NCBI GenBank assembly: GCA_963676165.1
Contig: OY781043.1
Location: 1,860,001 to 1,924,000 of the forward strand
DNA: 64,000 nt
Reading direction: 5' to 3'
Source: JAQIBY01 sp963676165
Lineage (GTDB): Bacteria; Bacteroidota; Bacteroidia; Bacteroidales; ML635J-15
Part shown: one piece after another, positions 16,798 through 25,851 of the stretch
Numbering within the stretch: position 1 is the stretch's first letter
How the letters are laid out: each line of letters starts with the position of its first letter
The notes under the pieces: generated by a model
What the model was told of the DNA's origin: nothing
Databases searched by the model: none
What the model saw: only the letters and a program-made list of their open reading frames with translations
Position numbers and translations under genes: made by a program

Positions 16798-18593
16798 CGC
16801 TTACGTTTATTTTGAGAGCGTCTGTGTTTATTAAGCTTCCCTTTGTTTTTATTTCTTAATGAGCTTGTAGGACTTAACAACTGCCTTTGAGCTTTCTTCT
16901 CTTCGGGCTTTCTGCTGACTTCAACGCTTTCTCCAGTGTATGGATTGATTCCAGTGTAAAACATAACCGTTGCTAAAGTCATAGGAGTTGGTGTGAAATC
17001 CTGCGCGTGTTCCGTGATGATTTTTCCTGCTCTTACCTTCTCATTCAAATGCTTCATGTCATCCAAATTACAGCCTGGATGTGATGAAATAAAGTATGGA
17101 ATTAGCTGCTGATTTAGTTGGTGCTTTTTATTAATGCGGTTAAAACTAGCCTGTAACTTGTGATACAATTCGAAGCTGGGTTTCCTCATGATTTTAAGGA
17201 CTTTATCTTCGGTATGTTCAGGTGCTACTTTAAGCCTGCCAGACACATGATATTTAACCAATTGTTCGAAATACGATCCTGCGGATGCTCTGTATTTTTC
17301 ACTGGCATTAAAAATCATATCGTAACGAATGCCACTGCCAATAGTAATCTTTTTTACTGCAGGATGGTTTCTTGCTTTATCGTATAATTTACTCAATGTA
17401 CTGTGATCTGTATTTAAGTTGTTGCAAATGGATGGAAAAATACAAGATGCACGTTTGCATTTTCTGCAGCGATTGAGATTGATAGGTTGCATTGCATACA
17501 TGTTGGCAGATGGGCCACCCAGATCACTAATATGTCCTTTGAAATCTTCCATTCTGCTTACAGCTTCCACTTCTTTTAAAATGGATTTTTCGGAACGGCT
17601 ACTTACAAATCGCCCCTGATGTGCTGCAATTGTACAAAATGCACATGCGCCAAAGCATCCACGATGTATGTTAATTGAATGGCGAATCATCTCATATGCA
17701 GGGATAGGCGCCTTGTTTAAGTACTTAGGATGTGGTATGCGTGTGTAATTCAGCCCATAGATCTTATCCAACTTTTTGGTGCTTAAAGGAGGCATAGGAG
17801 GGTTAGTTACCAAATATCTATTTCCAACGGCTTGGATAATGGTGTTACTCTCGTATGCGTTTGCATTTTGTTCTATCGTAACAAAGTTTTTAGCAAATGC
17901 CTTTTTGTCTTTTACGCATACTTCATGTGGTGCAAGCGTCTCAGAATCTTGAACTTTCGATACATCTTCAGCAAGATATTGTAGGTTTGGTATTTGGTGA
18001 ATTTCTTCTATTGCTTTGTTTTGCGCCAATGCATCAGCGAAATAGACAATTGGATATTCTGACATGCCATGAAAGAGGTAATCTGCACCGGATTCAACCA
18101 AAATGCCTTGCTTAAGCTTGTCTTGCCAGTAATCATAGTGAGTAAAGCGTCGGAGAGAGGCTTCAATTCCACCAAGAACCACAGGTGTATCTGGAAAAAT
18201 AGACTTTAAAATTTGAGTATATACAATGCTTGGATAATCGGGACGTGCGCCATGTCTGTTGCCTGGTGTGTATGCGTCATCCTGACGTTTTCTGCGGGCA
18301 GCAGTGTAATGATTAACCATGCTATCCATATTTCCGGCAGAAACACCAAAAAATAGGCGAGGAGCTCCTAGTTTCTTGAAATCACGTAGATCGTCTTGCC
18401 AATTTGGTTGCGGGATAAGTGCAACTTTGTATCCGGCAGATTCCAGCATTCTGCCAATGACTGCACTTCCAAAGGATGGATGATCAACATAAGCATCTCC
18501 ACTAAAGAGAATAACATCGGCTTGTTTCCAGCCAAGGGCATCCATTTCTTTTCGGCTTCCCGGAAGGAAATGTAGTTTGTTTCTATCATCCAT
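16794..18593 (-). CDS. YgiQ-family radical SAM protein
   Basis: A 599-residue protein of the YgiQ radical SAM family. The N-terminal B12-binding-like region has the family's VILFSGDAYVDHPSFGSAVI and GGIEASLRRFTHYDYWQDKL segments. The radical SAM core carries RGCFGACAFCTIAAHQGR, with cluster Cys at 313, 317 and 320 (CxxxCxxC). A later GCNLDDMKHLNEK stretch and a basic, Lys/Arg-rich tail follow. The reaction is not established for the family. A -7 box at 18598-18605 ends only 5 bp before the ATG, so the mRNA may be almost leaderless. Confidence 0.88.
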   Translation of the reverse strand: MDDRNKLHFLPGSRKEMDALGWKQADVILFSGDAYVDHPSFGSAVIGRMLESAGYKVALIPQPNWQDDLRDFKKLGAPRLFFGVSAGNMDSMVNHYTAARRKRQDDAYTPGNRHGARPDYPSIVYTQILKSIFPDTPVVLGGIEASLRRFTHYDYWQDKLKQGILVESGADYLFHGMSEYPIVYFADALAQNKAIEEIHQIPNLQYLAEDVSKVQDSETLAPHEVCVKDKKAFAKNFVTIEQNANAYESNTIIQAVGNRYLVTNPPMPPLSTKKLDKIYGLNYTRIPHPKYLNKAPIPAYEMIRHSINIHRGCFGACAFCTIAAHQGRFVSSRSEKSILKEVEAVSRMEDFKGHISDLGGPSANMYAMQPINLNRCRKCKRASCIFPSICNNLNTDHSTLSKLYDKARNHPAVKKITIGSGIRYDMIFNASEKYRASAGSYFEQLVKYHVSGRLKVAPEHTEDKVLKIMRKPSFELYHKLQASFNRINKKHQLNQQLIPYFISSHPGCNLDDMKHLNEKVRAGKIITEHAQDFTPTPMTLATVMFYTGINPYTGESVEVSRKPEEKKAQRQLLSPTSSLRNKNKGKLNKHRRSQNKRKR

Positions 18594-18597
18594 GCTG

Positions 18598-18605
18598 CAA
18601 AGTTA
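18598..18605 (-). promoter_or_regulatory. -7 box for the YgiQ gene
   Basis: The - strand reads TAACTTTG, an exact TAnnTTTG match, ending 5 bp before the ATG at 18593. With the usual spacing, transcription would start at or next to the start codon. Confidence 0.5.
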
Positions 18606-18629
18606 GCAAATTATATCATTGGATAATTT

Positions 18630-18662
18630 CAAATAAAAAGGACCACCTTGAAAGGCAGTCCT
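18630..18662 (-). terminator. Rho-independent terminator of the lipoprotein gene
   Basis: Read on the - strand: stem AGGAC (18662-18658) with GTCCT (18643-18639), an inner CCTT/AAGG stem separated by 2-nt internal loops, then TTTTTATTTG. It lies between the 18693-19667 gene and the YgiQ gene and should separate their transcripts. Confidence 0.8.
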
Positions 18663-18692
18663 CTATATCTTTATCGTATTTCTACGCGAGTT

Positions 18693-19667
18693 TTATTTTT
18701 TGCTTTCTTCAAGCTGAATAATGAATGGTTTTACGTGATCCCACTCTTCAAACACAAATTTCGCATCATCATAGCTGAGTTTTGATTGCTCAATAAAGCT
18801 TTTAATGATATCGTAAGTCATTTTATAATCGTCTGATTCAGTATCTAAATTCTGTATATCATTAAAGCTGTGCATCAATGAATAAGCTGCATTAGAGCTC
18901 ATGACAATTTGCTCAAATTGAGCAAAATCATCCAATCCGTTTTCAACGGCTAGTTCGTCCAAGACTTCCATCTCGGGTTTTTCTTCTGAGATATCTGTGC
19001 TATCCATACTAATCATAGCATCAAAGAATTTCATTGCATTGGCAATTTTTTCAATGTCTAAAACCACATCTTGGGATAGATAATCTTCAAATAGCATGAT
19101 GCCATTTTCAGGGAAAACTTCTGGAACAATGTGTCTGGCTTCTTCTACAGGTTCTGGAAGTGTGGGTTCACCATCTCTTTCGCTTATTTTAATGAGTTCA
19201 ATTAGTGAATTTGCTATTTCGTCATCAAAGTTTTCGGCTGGAGCTTGAACTGTAATTTGAATTTGATCAATTCCATTCCAAACTAACCAAGCTCTGGCAA
19301 TCATGTCACCATTTGCTTGAAATTTGTGTTTGTTTGTTAGGGCAGGGAGTCCATCAACTTTAGTTTCTTTATTCGGATCAAGAATTTCAGCGTAATCATA
19401 TTCCATGATTTCATAAAATTCTCGGTCGTTGTCTATCATAACATAAAGTCTGTGATTACCCTCTGCATCAATGCCTTCGCCCCGGATTTGAAACTCTTCA
19501 GGAACAACTGCAGTAATAAGCCCATCCTTAATTGATAGTTTGTTCTCCTGTTTCTCAGTTTTTGTGTCGGAGTCGCTTGTGTCCTTTTCACCATTGCTGT
19601 TGCCTCCACATGATAGTAGGAAACTTAGAGCACTTGCAAACAGAACGATTGTAATTAATTTTTTCAT
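18693..19667 (-). CDS. Lipoprotein of unknown function
   Basis: A 324-residue lipoprotein: MKKLITIVLFASALSFLLSC gives a lipobox Cys at 20, followed by a hydrophilic Gly/Ser/Asp/Lys linker typical of exported lipoproteins. The body has a beta-rich part (ISIKDG-like start, EEFQIRGEGIDAEGNHRLYV) and an acidic helical C-terminal half (ENGLDDFAQFEQIVMSS, LSYDDAKFVFEEWDHVK). No family is recognised. It is monocistronic: its own -7 box upstream and a strong terminator downstream. Confidence 0.7.
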   Translation of the reverse strand: MKKLITIVLFASALSFLLSCGGNSNGEKDTSDSDTKTEKQENKLSIKDGLITAVVPEEFQIRGEGIDAEGNHRLYVMIDNDREFYEIMEYDYAEILDPNKETKVDGLPALTNKHKFQANGDMIARAWLVWNGIDQIQITVQAPAENFDDEIANSLIELIKISERDGEPTLPEPVEEARHIVPEVFPENGIMLFEDYLSQDVVLDIEKIANAMKFFDAMISMDSTDISEEKPEMEVLDELAVENGLDDFAQFEQIVMSSNAAYSLMHSFNDIQNLDTESDDYKMTYDIIKSFIEQSKLSYDDAKFVFEEWDHVKPFIIQLEESKK

Positions 19668-19690
19668 GGCGTTTTGTTTTGGTTACCATG

Positions 19691-19698
19691 CAAAGGTA
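19691..19698 (-). promoter_or_regulatory. -7 box for the lipoprotein gene
   Basis: The - strand reads TACCTTTG, an exact TAnnTTTG match 23 bp before the ATG at 19667. Confidence 0.6.
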
Positions 19699-19744
19699 TG
19701 AAATATTGACAGAATACTAAATTTAAAATAAAGATCAAGGGGTT

Positions 19745-22672
19745 CTATTTCAACGCTTTCAGTAATAATTCTGCTGGATGCAATGCTTCAGTATCGGTAC
19801 CATCCTTAATTTGACAACGGCATGAGGTTCCTCCTGCAACAATAACTGTCCCTATTTCAGCATTACGAACTGCTGGAAAAAGTACCATTTCTCCAATCTT
19901 CATAGAAAGCTCATAATGTTCTTTTTCATAGCCAAAACTCCCTGCCATACCACAACATCCTGAAGGAATCTCTTCAACTTGAAAATTGCGAGGAACCGAA
20001 AGCGCTGTTTTCGTTGCCGAAGTTCCTGCAACTGCTTTCTGCTGACAATGACCATGAAATTTGATGTTTAGTGCTTCGTCGGTAAAATCGTCTGAAGTAA
20101 TTCTTCCTGCTTCAATTTCGCGTGAAATAAACTCTTCAAGCATAATGGCGTGTTTAGCAAGTGATTTTGATGCTTCTTTGAGTTCAGGATATGCTAAATC
20201 AGGATATTCGTCACGGAAACCAAGAATTGCCGAAGGCTCAAGTCCAATTAAAGGCGTTTTTTCAGAAATGATATCTTTCAGTTTCTTGATGTTTTCATTG
20301 GCTATTTTTTGAGCTGTACGAACTAGCCCTTTACTTAGCCAAGTACGAGCAGATTCTTTGGTATCCGGAATCTCAACTTCGTATCCTAGACGAGTTAAAA
20401 GCTGAATAGCAGCAATTCCAACGTTAGAATCCAAAAAATTGGTGAATTCATCTTTGAATAAATATACTTTCCCTCTCTTATTATCCGCCTGAATGTCCTG
20501 AACATACGTTTTCATCCAGCGTCCAAGATTTTTCTTCGCCATTGGTGGAAAATCTCTCTCTGGAGCAAATTTGATGATTGACTTAACAAGATTTCCAGTT
20601 AATTTATTGCTTAGAAAGAAATTCGTCAAGCGTGGAAAACCCGCACTTAACTTGTGAATGCGTGGGAGATAGGCAATTGCACGACTTCTTAACGGAATTC
20701 CGTTGGCATCGTAATAATGTTGAAGAAATTCCATCTTTAGCTTAGCGACATCCACAGAGGATGGACATTCTGACTTACATGCTTTACATACCAAGCACAA
20801 GTCCAAAACTTCTTTGAGCTCCTTGGAATCAAAGGGATTATCAGAAGGATTATTGGTTAGAATTTCACGTAACATATTGGCTCTTGCCCGTGTGCTGTCT
20901 TTTTCATCGCGTGTTGCCATAAAGGATGGACACATTGTTCCACCAACAAGATGAGATTTGATACAATCTCCGCTTCCATTACATTTTTCAGTCGCTCTGA
21001 GAATTCCATCTGTCTCAGAAAAATCAAAAACAGTTTCAATTTCTCTTGTTTTCTTACCTGCCTCGTACCTCAATGAGCTGTTCATCGGAGGCGTATCGAC
21101 AATTTTGTTTGGATTAAAGAGATGATTTGGGTCCCATGTGTCTTTTATGTCTTTAAAGAGTTGATACACTTTATCGCCAAGCATAATAGGAATGAATTCA
21201 CCTCTTAAACGTCCATCACCATGTTCACCACTCAAAGAACCTCTGTATTTTTTAACCAATTTGGCAGATTCTAACGCGATGGTATGAAACAGGTCAACAT
21301 CTTTTTTGTCTTTTAAATCCAAAACCGGACGCAAATGCAATTCGCCCGTTGCAATGTGCGCATAATACACGCATTCCAGCTTATAATCGTCAATTAGTTT
21401 GCCGAAATCAGCCATATAAGCGGGTAATACTTCAGGATGAACAGCTGTATCTTCAATCACTGGCACAGGTTTTTTGTCTCCCGGCATATTGTAGAGAATC
21501 CCGAGTCCTGCCTTTCTTAAATCCCAAACTTTCGGAATGTCGCTTCCTGTAATCATTGGGAAATGATATCCATAGCCAGCGGAACGCATTTCATCTTCCA
21601 TGTCATTTGCCAACTTTTCTATCCCTTTCATATTGTCACGGGCAAATTCCACAATAAGAATGGCGGCAGGATTTCCCTGAATGAAAAACCGATTTTTGCT
21701 CTGATTAGCATTGCGCTTGCTGAGTTCTAGAATTCTATCGTCCATTAACTCAACAGATCCTGGTTGATATCGTAAAGCGATAAGATTGGCTTTAAATGCA
21801 TCATCCAAGCTTTCAGTGTGCACACAAATAAGCGCTTTTTCTTTTGGTGGTAGAGGAACCAAATTGAGCTTTATTGCTGTGATAAATGCCAAAGTGCCTT
21901 CAGAACCACAAATTAGCTCAGACAAATTAATGGATTTGTCATTTGTTCCAAAAATTGAGTTTTCAAGCAGTAAATCCAAAGCGTATCCAGTATTTCTACG
22001 CTCAATGCGAGGGTCTGGAAATTGACGTCTTATCTCATTTTGGTTTTCTGTGTCGGATAAAATACTGTTCAGTTGTTGATAAATTTTCCCTTCAAGGTCA
22101 TCTTGCATCGCTTTTGCTTCAAACTCAGCCTTACTCAATGATTTGAAAACCACTTCGTTGCCATCGCTAAGAATGGCCTCCACTTCTAGAGTATGGTTGC
22201 GTGTCGATCCATAAATAAGAGAATGTGCGCCACAAGAGTTGTTGCCGACCATTCCTGCAATATTAGCACGATTGGAAGTTGATGTTTCAGGACCAAAAAA
22301 CAAGCCATCTTTGGCTACGATGAGATTGAGTTCATCACGCACCATTCCAGGTTCTACTTTTATCCATTTTTCAGCAGGATTGTATTCAATCACAGCCTTC
22401 ATGTGTCTTGAAATGTCAACAACAAGTCCATTACCTACAACTTGACCTGCAAGTGAAGTTCCTGCAGCACGTGGTATAAGAGGAATGTTGTGCTCTTTTG
22501 CAAAGTCAATGATATTATGAATGTCTGCTTTGTGCTTAGGCCAAGTGACACCTAAAGGTTTTTCTCGATACGCAGAAGCATCGGTGGAATATAAACTCGT
22601 GTATATGGAATCAAGTGCTAGTTCGCCTTGAATTGATTCTCTCAAAATATCAAAATTCTCAGTTGGATTCAT
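19745..22672 (-). CDS. FAD-binding and Fe-S D-2-hydroxyacid dehydrogenase (YdiJ-like)
   Basis: A 975-residue fusion of three modules. At the N-terminus is an FAD-linked oxidase of the vanillyl-alcohol oxidase type (about 35-520; FAD site IPRAAGTSLAGQVVGNGLVVD, later GMVGNNSCGAHSLIYGSTRN and the SGEHGDGRLRGEF motif). Next is a ferredoxin-like part with two Cys clusters (CNGSGDCIKS...MCPS and CLVCKACKSECPSS). The C-terminal CCG-type domain has FHGHCQQKA and PSGCCGMAGSFGYEKEHYE, ending GGTSCRCQI. This layout matches E. coli YdiJ, a D-2-hydroxyglutarate dehydrogenase, and related D-lactate dehydrogenases; electrons would pass to quinone or another acceptor. The exact substrate is not determined. 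It is a single gene with its own -7 box. Confidence 0.88.
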   Translation of the reverse strand: MNPTENFDILRESIQGELALDSIYTSLYSTDASAYREKPLGVTWPKHKADIHNIIDFAKEHNIPLIPRAAGTSLAGQVVGNGLVVDISRHMKAVIEYNPAEKWIKVEPGMVRDELNLIVAKDGLFFGPETSTSNRANIAGMVGNNSCGAHSLIYGSTRNHTLEVEAILSDGNEVVFKSLSKAEFEAKAMQDDLEGKIYQQLNSILSDTENQNEIRRQFPDPRIERRNTGYALDLLLENSIFGTNDKSINLSELICGSEGTLAFITAIKLNLVPLPPKEKALICVHTESLDDAFKANLIALRYQPGSVELMDDRILELSKRNANQSKNRFFIQGNPAAILIVEFARDNMKGIEKLANDMEDEMRSAGYGYHFPMITGSDIPKVWDLRKAGLGILYNMPGDKKPVPVIEDTAVHPEVLPAYMADFGKLIDDYKLECVYYAHIATGELHLRPVLDLKDKKDVDLFHTIALESAKLVKKYRGSLSGEHGDGRLRGEFIPIMLGDKVYQLFKDIKDTWDPNHLFNPNKIVDTPPMNSSLRYEAGKKTREIETVFDFSETDGILRATEKCNGSGDCIKSHLVGGTMCPSFMATRDEKDSTRARANMLREILTNNPSDNPFDSKELKEVLDLCLVCKACKSECPSSVDVAKLKMEFLQHYYDANGIPLRSRAIAYLPRIHKLSAGFPRLTNFFLSNKLTGNLVKSIIKFAPERDFPPMAKKNLGRWMKTYVQDIQADNKRGKVYLFKDEFTNFLDSNVGIAAIQLLTRLGYEVEIPDTKESARTWLSKGLVRTAQKIANENIKKLKDIISEKTPLIGLEPSAILGFRDEYPDLAYPELKEASKSLAKHAIMLEEFISREIEAGRITSDDFTDEALNIKFHGHCQQKAVAGTSATKTALSVPRNFQVEEIPSGCCGMAGSFGYEKEHYELSMKIGEMVLFPAVRNAEIGTVIVAGGTSCRCQIKDGTDTEALHPAELLLKALK

Positions 22673-22691
22673 TCGTTCACAATTTATTGCT

Positions 22692-22699
22692 CAAAATTA
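22692..22699 (-). promoter_or_regulatory. -7 box for the FAD/Fe-S dehydrogenase gene
   Basis: The - strand reads TAATTTTG, an exact TAnnTTTG match 19 bp before the ATG at 22672. Confidence 0.5.
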
Positions 22700-22969
22700 C
22701 AAAAAGCATTTGTGCATTTAAAGCACTTTAGGGTAACAATTTAAAGTTGTACTGGTTTTATGCATTTTGAATTTGATGCAATTTTGAATTCTGTTAACTT
22801 AAATCTACACTTAAATGAAAGCTATTTATCAACTTTACTATCAAGACTTATGACTCAGGTTGATCTTGTTTGATAATTCTACAATAATGAATAAAACAGC
22901 ACAAATAACAGAATGTTATTAACAGGAAATTCTTCATTAAAAAATTTATTTCGTATTGGTCTTTTTGCT

Positions 22970-22977
22970 TATCTTTG
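22970..22977 (+). promoter_or_regulatory. -7 box for the TPR protein gene
   Basis: TATCTTTG followed by CA is one of the commonest forms of the Bacteroidota -7 element. It ends 24 bp before the ATG at 23002. Confidence 0.65.
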
Positions 22978-23001
22978 CAGTAGATTATTGATACAATTTG
23001 A

Positions 23002-24411
23002 ATGAGTACAGAAGATAACGGATTTTTAAGTTTTGAGGAATTTGACGCATTGATAACCCGATATCAGGCTATTCGTGAAGGGAAATTGGATCCTGGCTAT
23101 TTTGATGTGGTTGAGTTAGAAGGTTTGTTGGATTACCATTTGGAAATTAACAGCCTTGACGACATAAAATTTCTTTTAAAACTAGCTGAGAAACAACATC
23201 CTGGAGCAACAAGCATAGATATTCGTCGTGCCAAATTTTATTTTTCAGATGGGCAGTTTCGTGAAGCTTATAGCTTATTGAAGAAGTTGGAAGGATTGGA
23301 ACCCTCAAATCATGAGGTGTTTTTAATCAAGGGCTTGATTCAAATTGTGGACAAGCAACTTAAATTAGCGAAAGAAAACTTTAGAAAAGCAATTGATTTA
23401 GCAGAAGGTGATTACGAGGAAATCTATCATACAATTGCTGTTGCTTTGGAATCTGCAAGACAATATAAAGAAGCAATGCGTTATTACAAGAAAGCTTGGC
23501 AAAATAGTTTGGATAAAGACATTGACTTGCTCTATGATTTAGCGTACTGTACTGAAAAAGCTGGCTATTATGAAGACAGCATTCGCTATTACCATGAATA
23601 TTTAGACCTAAATCCGTTTTTAGAGTCTGCATGGTACAATTTGGGAGCATGTTATCATACTCAGGAAAAATTCCAAAATGCAATTGAAGCTTTCGATTAT
23701 GCTTTAACAATCGATCCGGTATACACGCTTGCTCTGCATGGAAAAGCTGATACACTGGCGCGTTTGGAGAATTACGAAGAAGCAATTGAATTGTATCAGC
23801 GTTCTATGCGCAATTCAGAAGACGATGCAGAAGGATTGTGTGAAATAGGTGAATGCTATCGTATGCTTGACAAACCTGATATTGCGCAGGAGTATTATGA
23901 GAAATCTTTAGAACATGACGAAAATTATTCCGATGCACTTTATGGAATAGGGATGATAGAGTATGAAGCCTCTCAAAATCTAAAAGCAATTTATTATTTG
24001 AAAAAAGCAATCAAGTTAGCACCTTATAATCCTGATTATTGGTATGGTTTTGGCGTAGCTTGCTTAGAAATGGATATGCTTGATGATGCAGCAGAAGGGT
24101 TTGAAAAAGCCTTGAAATTATATCCTTACGATCCTGAATTCTGGGTGTCTTTTGCCGATTTAGCATACTCTACAGGAAACGAAGACAAAGCAATTGAGTT
24201 ACTGTACAAAGGTGGAGAAATCAATAAGGATTCTGCTAAAATTAAATACCGTTTGGCGGCATATCATTTCACTTTACACGACGAGTTAAAAGGTCTTAAC
24301 TGCTTTAAAGAAGCTGTAAAACTAAACAAAGATGAAAGTGCTGATTTCTTTGACTTCTATCCTGAAGGTCAGCAACTTGAGCAAATTAAATCCATATTAA
24401 CTAATTCATAA
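23002..24411 (+). CDS. Tetratricopeptide repeat protein
   Basis: A 469-residue soluble protein without a signal peptide, built almost entirely of TPR units from about residue 35 to 455. Repeats such as ESAWYNLGACYHTQEKFQNAIEAFDYALTIDP and PDYWYGFGVACLEMDMLDDAAEGFEKALKLYP show the W-x2-LG, Y and A-x3-P spacing. There are about ten to eleven units. No enzymatic domain is present, so the role is protein-protein scaffolding in the cytoplasm. The DUF368 gene follows after 16 bp, suggesting co-transcription; a functional link is only inferred. Confidence 0.85.
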   Translation: MSTEDNGFLSFEEFDALITRYQAIREGKLDPGYFDVVELEGLLDYHLEINSLDDIKFLLKLAEKQHPGATSIDIRRAKFYFSDGQFREAYSLLKKLEGLEPSNHEVFLIKGLIQIVDKQLKLAKENFRKAIDLAEGDYEEIYHTIAVALESARQYKEAMRYYKKAWQNSLDKDIDLLYDLAYCTEKAGYYEDSIRYYHEYLDLNPFLESAWYNLGACYHTQEKFQNAIEAFDYALTIDPVYTLALHGKADTLARLENYEEAIELYQRSMRNSEDDAEGLCEIGECYRMLDKPDIAQEYYEKSLEHDENYSDALYGIGMIEYEASQNLKAIYYLKKAIKLAPYNPDYWYGFGVACLEMDMLDDAAEGFEKALKLYPYDPEFWVSFADLAYSTGNEDKAIELLYKGGEINKDSAKIKYRLAAYHFTLHDELKGLNCFKEAVKLNKDESADFFDFYPEGQQLEQIKSILTNS

Positions 24412-24427
24412 ATAACCCTCGATTTGC

Positions 24428-25330
24428 ATGCAGCTTAAAACCTACATCAACTGGACATTAAAAGGAGCTGCTATGGGTGCAGCTAACGTAATACCTGGAG
24501 TTTCCGGAGGAACAATTGCACTGATTACAGGTATATTTGAACGCATTATTAATGCAATTAAACATTTTGATATTCAGGCAATAAAGTACCTACTTCAAGG
24601 GAAATTTAAACGTTTTGCAAAACATATTGATTTAAGTTTTCTCTTTTTCGTTTTCTTAGGTGTCGGAATTGCAATTGTAACAATAGCGCGCTTGTTCGAA
24701 TATCTTTTTGAGCATTATCCGGTTTTTATCTGGTCTTTCTTTTTTGGACTTGTACTGGCATCTGTCTATTTTGTGGCAAAGAAAATCGGAAAATGGAAAT
24801 TTGGCACTGTCCTTAGTTTTGTCATAGGAACATCTGTCGCAATCAGTATTTCACTATTAACGCCAGCATCTGAGAATGCAGCTGTATGGTATGTTTTTAT
24901 TTGTGGTGTAGTGGCTGCTTGCTCCATGATTCTTCCTGGCTTGTCAGGATCTTTTGTCCTTATACTTATGGGAAACTACCAATTAATGCTCGATGCTGTC
25001 AATAAACTACGTTGGGAAATCATTATTCCTGTTGGATTAGGAGCAGGGATAGGTATTCTGTCCTTTTCTTGGATCTTATCTTGGGTTTTTAAGAAATTTA
25101 GAGATCAGACTATCGCATTATTGTCAGGATTTATTCTTGGTTCGCTAGGAATACTTTGGCCTTGGAAAACAGTACTGACTGAGCAATTTGGCGATAAAAT
25201 TGAAACCGTAGGGTACGAGTGGCATCTTCCTGCAATGCAAACTGAAACCTTCATTGCTATTGCAATTATTTTACTCGGGATTGCAAGTATTTGGTTAATG
25301 GAGAAATTTGCTGGAGATAAAGCAGAATAG
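24428..25330 (+). CDS. DUF368 undecaprenyl-phosphate translocase (PopT-like)
   Basis: A 300-residue polytopic membrane protein of the DUF368 family. The diagnostic N-terminal motif GAAMGAANVIPGVSGGTIALITG and its repeat in the second half (VVAACSMILPGLSGSFVLILMGNY) are clear, with eight or more helices. DUF368 (PopT) proteins have been shown to return undecaprenyl phosphate, the lipid carrier for peptidoglycan and O-antigen, across the inner membrane. It probably shares a transcript with the TPR gene. No terminator hairpin was seen after it. Confidence 0.88.
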   Translation: MQLKTYINWTLKGAAMGAANVIPGVSGGTIALITGIFERIINAIKHFDIQAIKYLLQGKFKRFAKHIDLSFLFFVFLGVGIAIVTIARLFEYLFEHYPVFIWSFFFGLVLASVYFVAKKIGKWKFGTVLSFVIGTSVAISISLLTPASENAAVWYVFICGVVAACSMILPGLSGSFVLILMGNYQLMLDAVNKLRWEIIIPVGLGAGIGILSFSWILSWVFKKFRDQTIALLSGFILGSLGILWPWKTVLTEQFGDKIETVGYEWHLPAMQTETFIAIAIILLGIASIWLMEKFAGDKAE

Positions 25331-25333
25331 TTT

Positions 25334-25526
25334 TTATTTCCCAATATTTGCACCTATACCAAAGCCAATTCCTTCTGTTCCGATATAGATTCGCCAATAT
25401 TTATCATCTCTTGACTTTTCATATCGATAACCAAGCGATATTATTGACACTATTCATAATCTGTGTATTCTGTGAGAGAATAAACCATGAAGGGAGGATA
25501 AGCAACGCCTAAACGAAAGTGAGGGT
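25334..25526 (-). pseudogene. Remnant of a beta-rich (outer-membrane-like) protein gene
   Basis: The - strand holds two protein-like stretches in different frames. The upstream piece (about 25526-25450) reads HHPHFRLGVAYPPFMVYSLT then EYTDYE and meets a stop. The downstream piece (about 25449-25334) reads VSIISLGYRYEKSRDDKYWR then IYIGTEGIGFGIGANIGK and a stop. Together they look like the last strands of a secreted or outer-membrane beta protein broken by a frameshift. Upstream of 25530 no continuation could be followed. Codon content and the sensible C-terminus argue against chance, but the evidence is compositional only. Confidence 0.4.
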
Positions 25527-25725
25527 GATGTTTTCACAAAATACATGTCAAAGCTAGTGTGGATTTCTTAGATCGAACTCACGTTATTTAACAATTTCAT
25601 AAAAACGCCACATAATTCAGATGTTAAGGCTTAGTGCAAGTAAGGGAATAAAATATAGTAGTTTTTCATTGTGTTCAATTTTTGTTTAGATAGGCATTTA
25701 TTTGTTTTACTTTTCTCACTTAACA

Positions 25726-25770
25726 GGTATTTATACGGGTATGCGAAATTATTTCATGGGTATTTGTACC
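25726..25770 (+). promoter_or_regulatory. Two GGTATTT(A/G)TACC operator-like boxes
   Basis: GGTATTTATACG at 25726-25737 and GGTATTTGTACC at 25759-25770, 33 bp apart (about three helical turns), so on the same DNA face. The second is a GGTA/TACC dyad. They lie 82-126 bp before the ATG at 25852. The same 12-bp word occurs before the facing operon at 30397-30408. The dyad size fits a dimeric NarL-type HTH such as the regulator encoded in this operon; that assignment is inference. Confidence 0.5.
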
Positions 25771-25851
25771 TGAATTGAAGTAATATATTAGGTTTTAAAT
25801 AATTTTTTTCGTATTTTAAAGCGAAAATTAACCCTTTAACCAAATTGAATT

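Larger units (their letters stand above)
22673..23001. other. Divergent intergenic region with two promoters
   Basis: A 329-bp gap between two divergent genes, with a -7 box near each end. No open frame, tRNA or hairpin with a T run was seen in the middle. A short direct repeat, TTTTGAATT, occurs at about 22766 and 22781. Confidence 0.5.
25331..25851. other. 521-bp intergenic region with gene remnant and regulatory boxes
   Basis: Holds the broken - strand remnant in its first 200 bp and, near its right end, two copies of the GGTATTTATACC-type box before the next operon. The middle (about 25530-25720) shows no frame or hairpin that I can support. Confidence 0.5.

Noticed and set aside
23381..23785. 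- strand frame of 134 codons inside the TPR gene
   Set aside because: Antisense of TPR repeats; composition follows the real frame.
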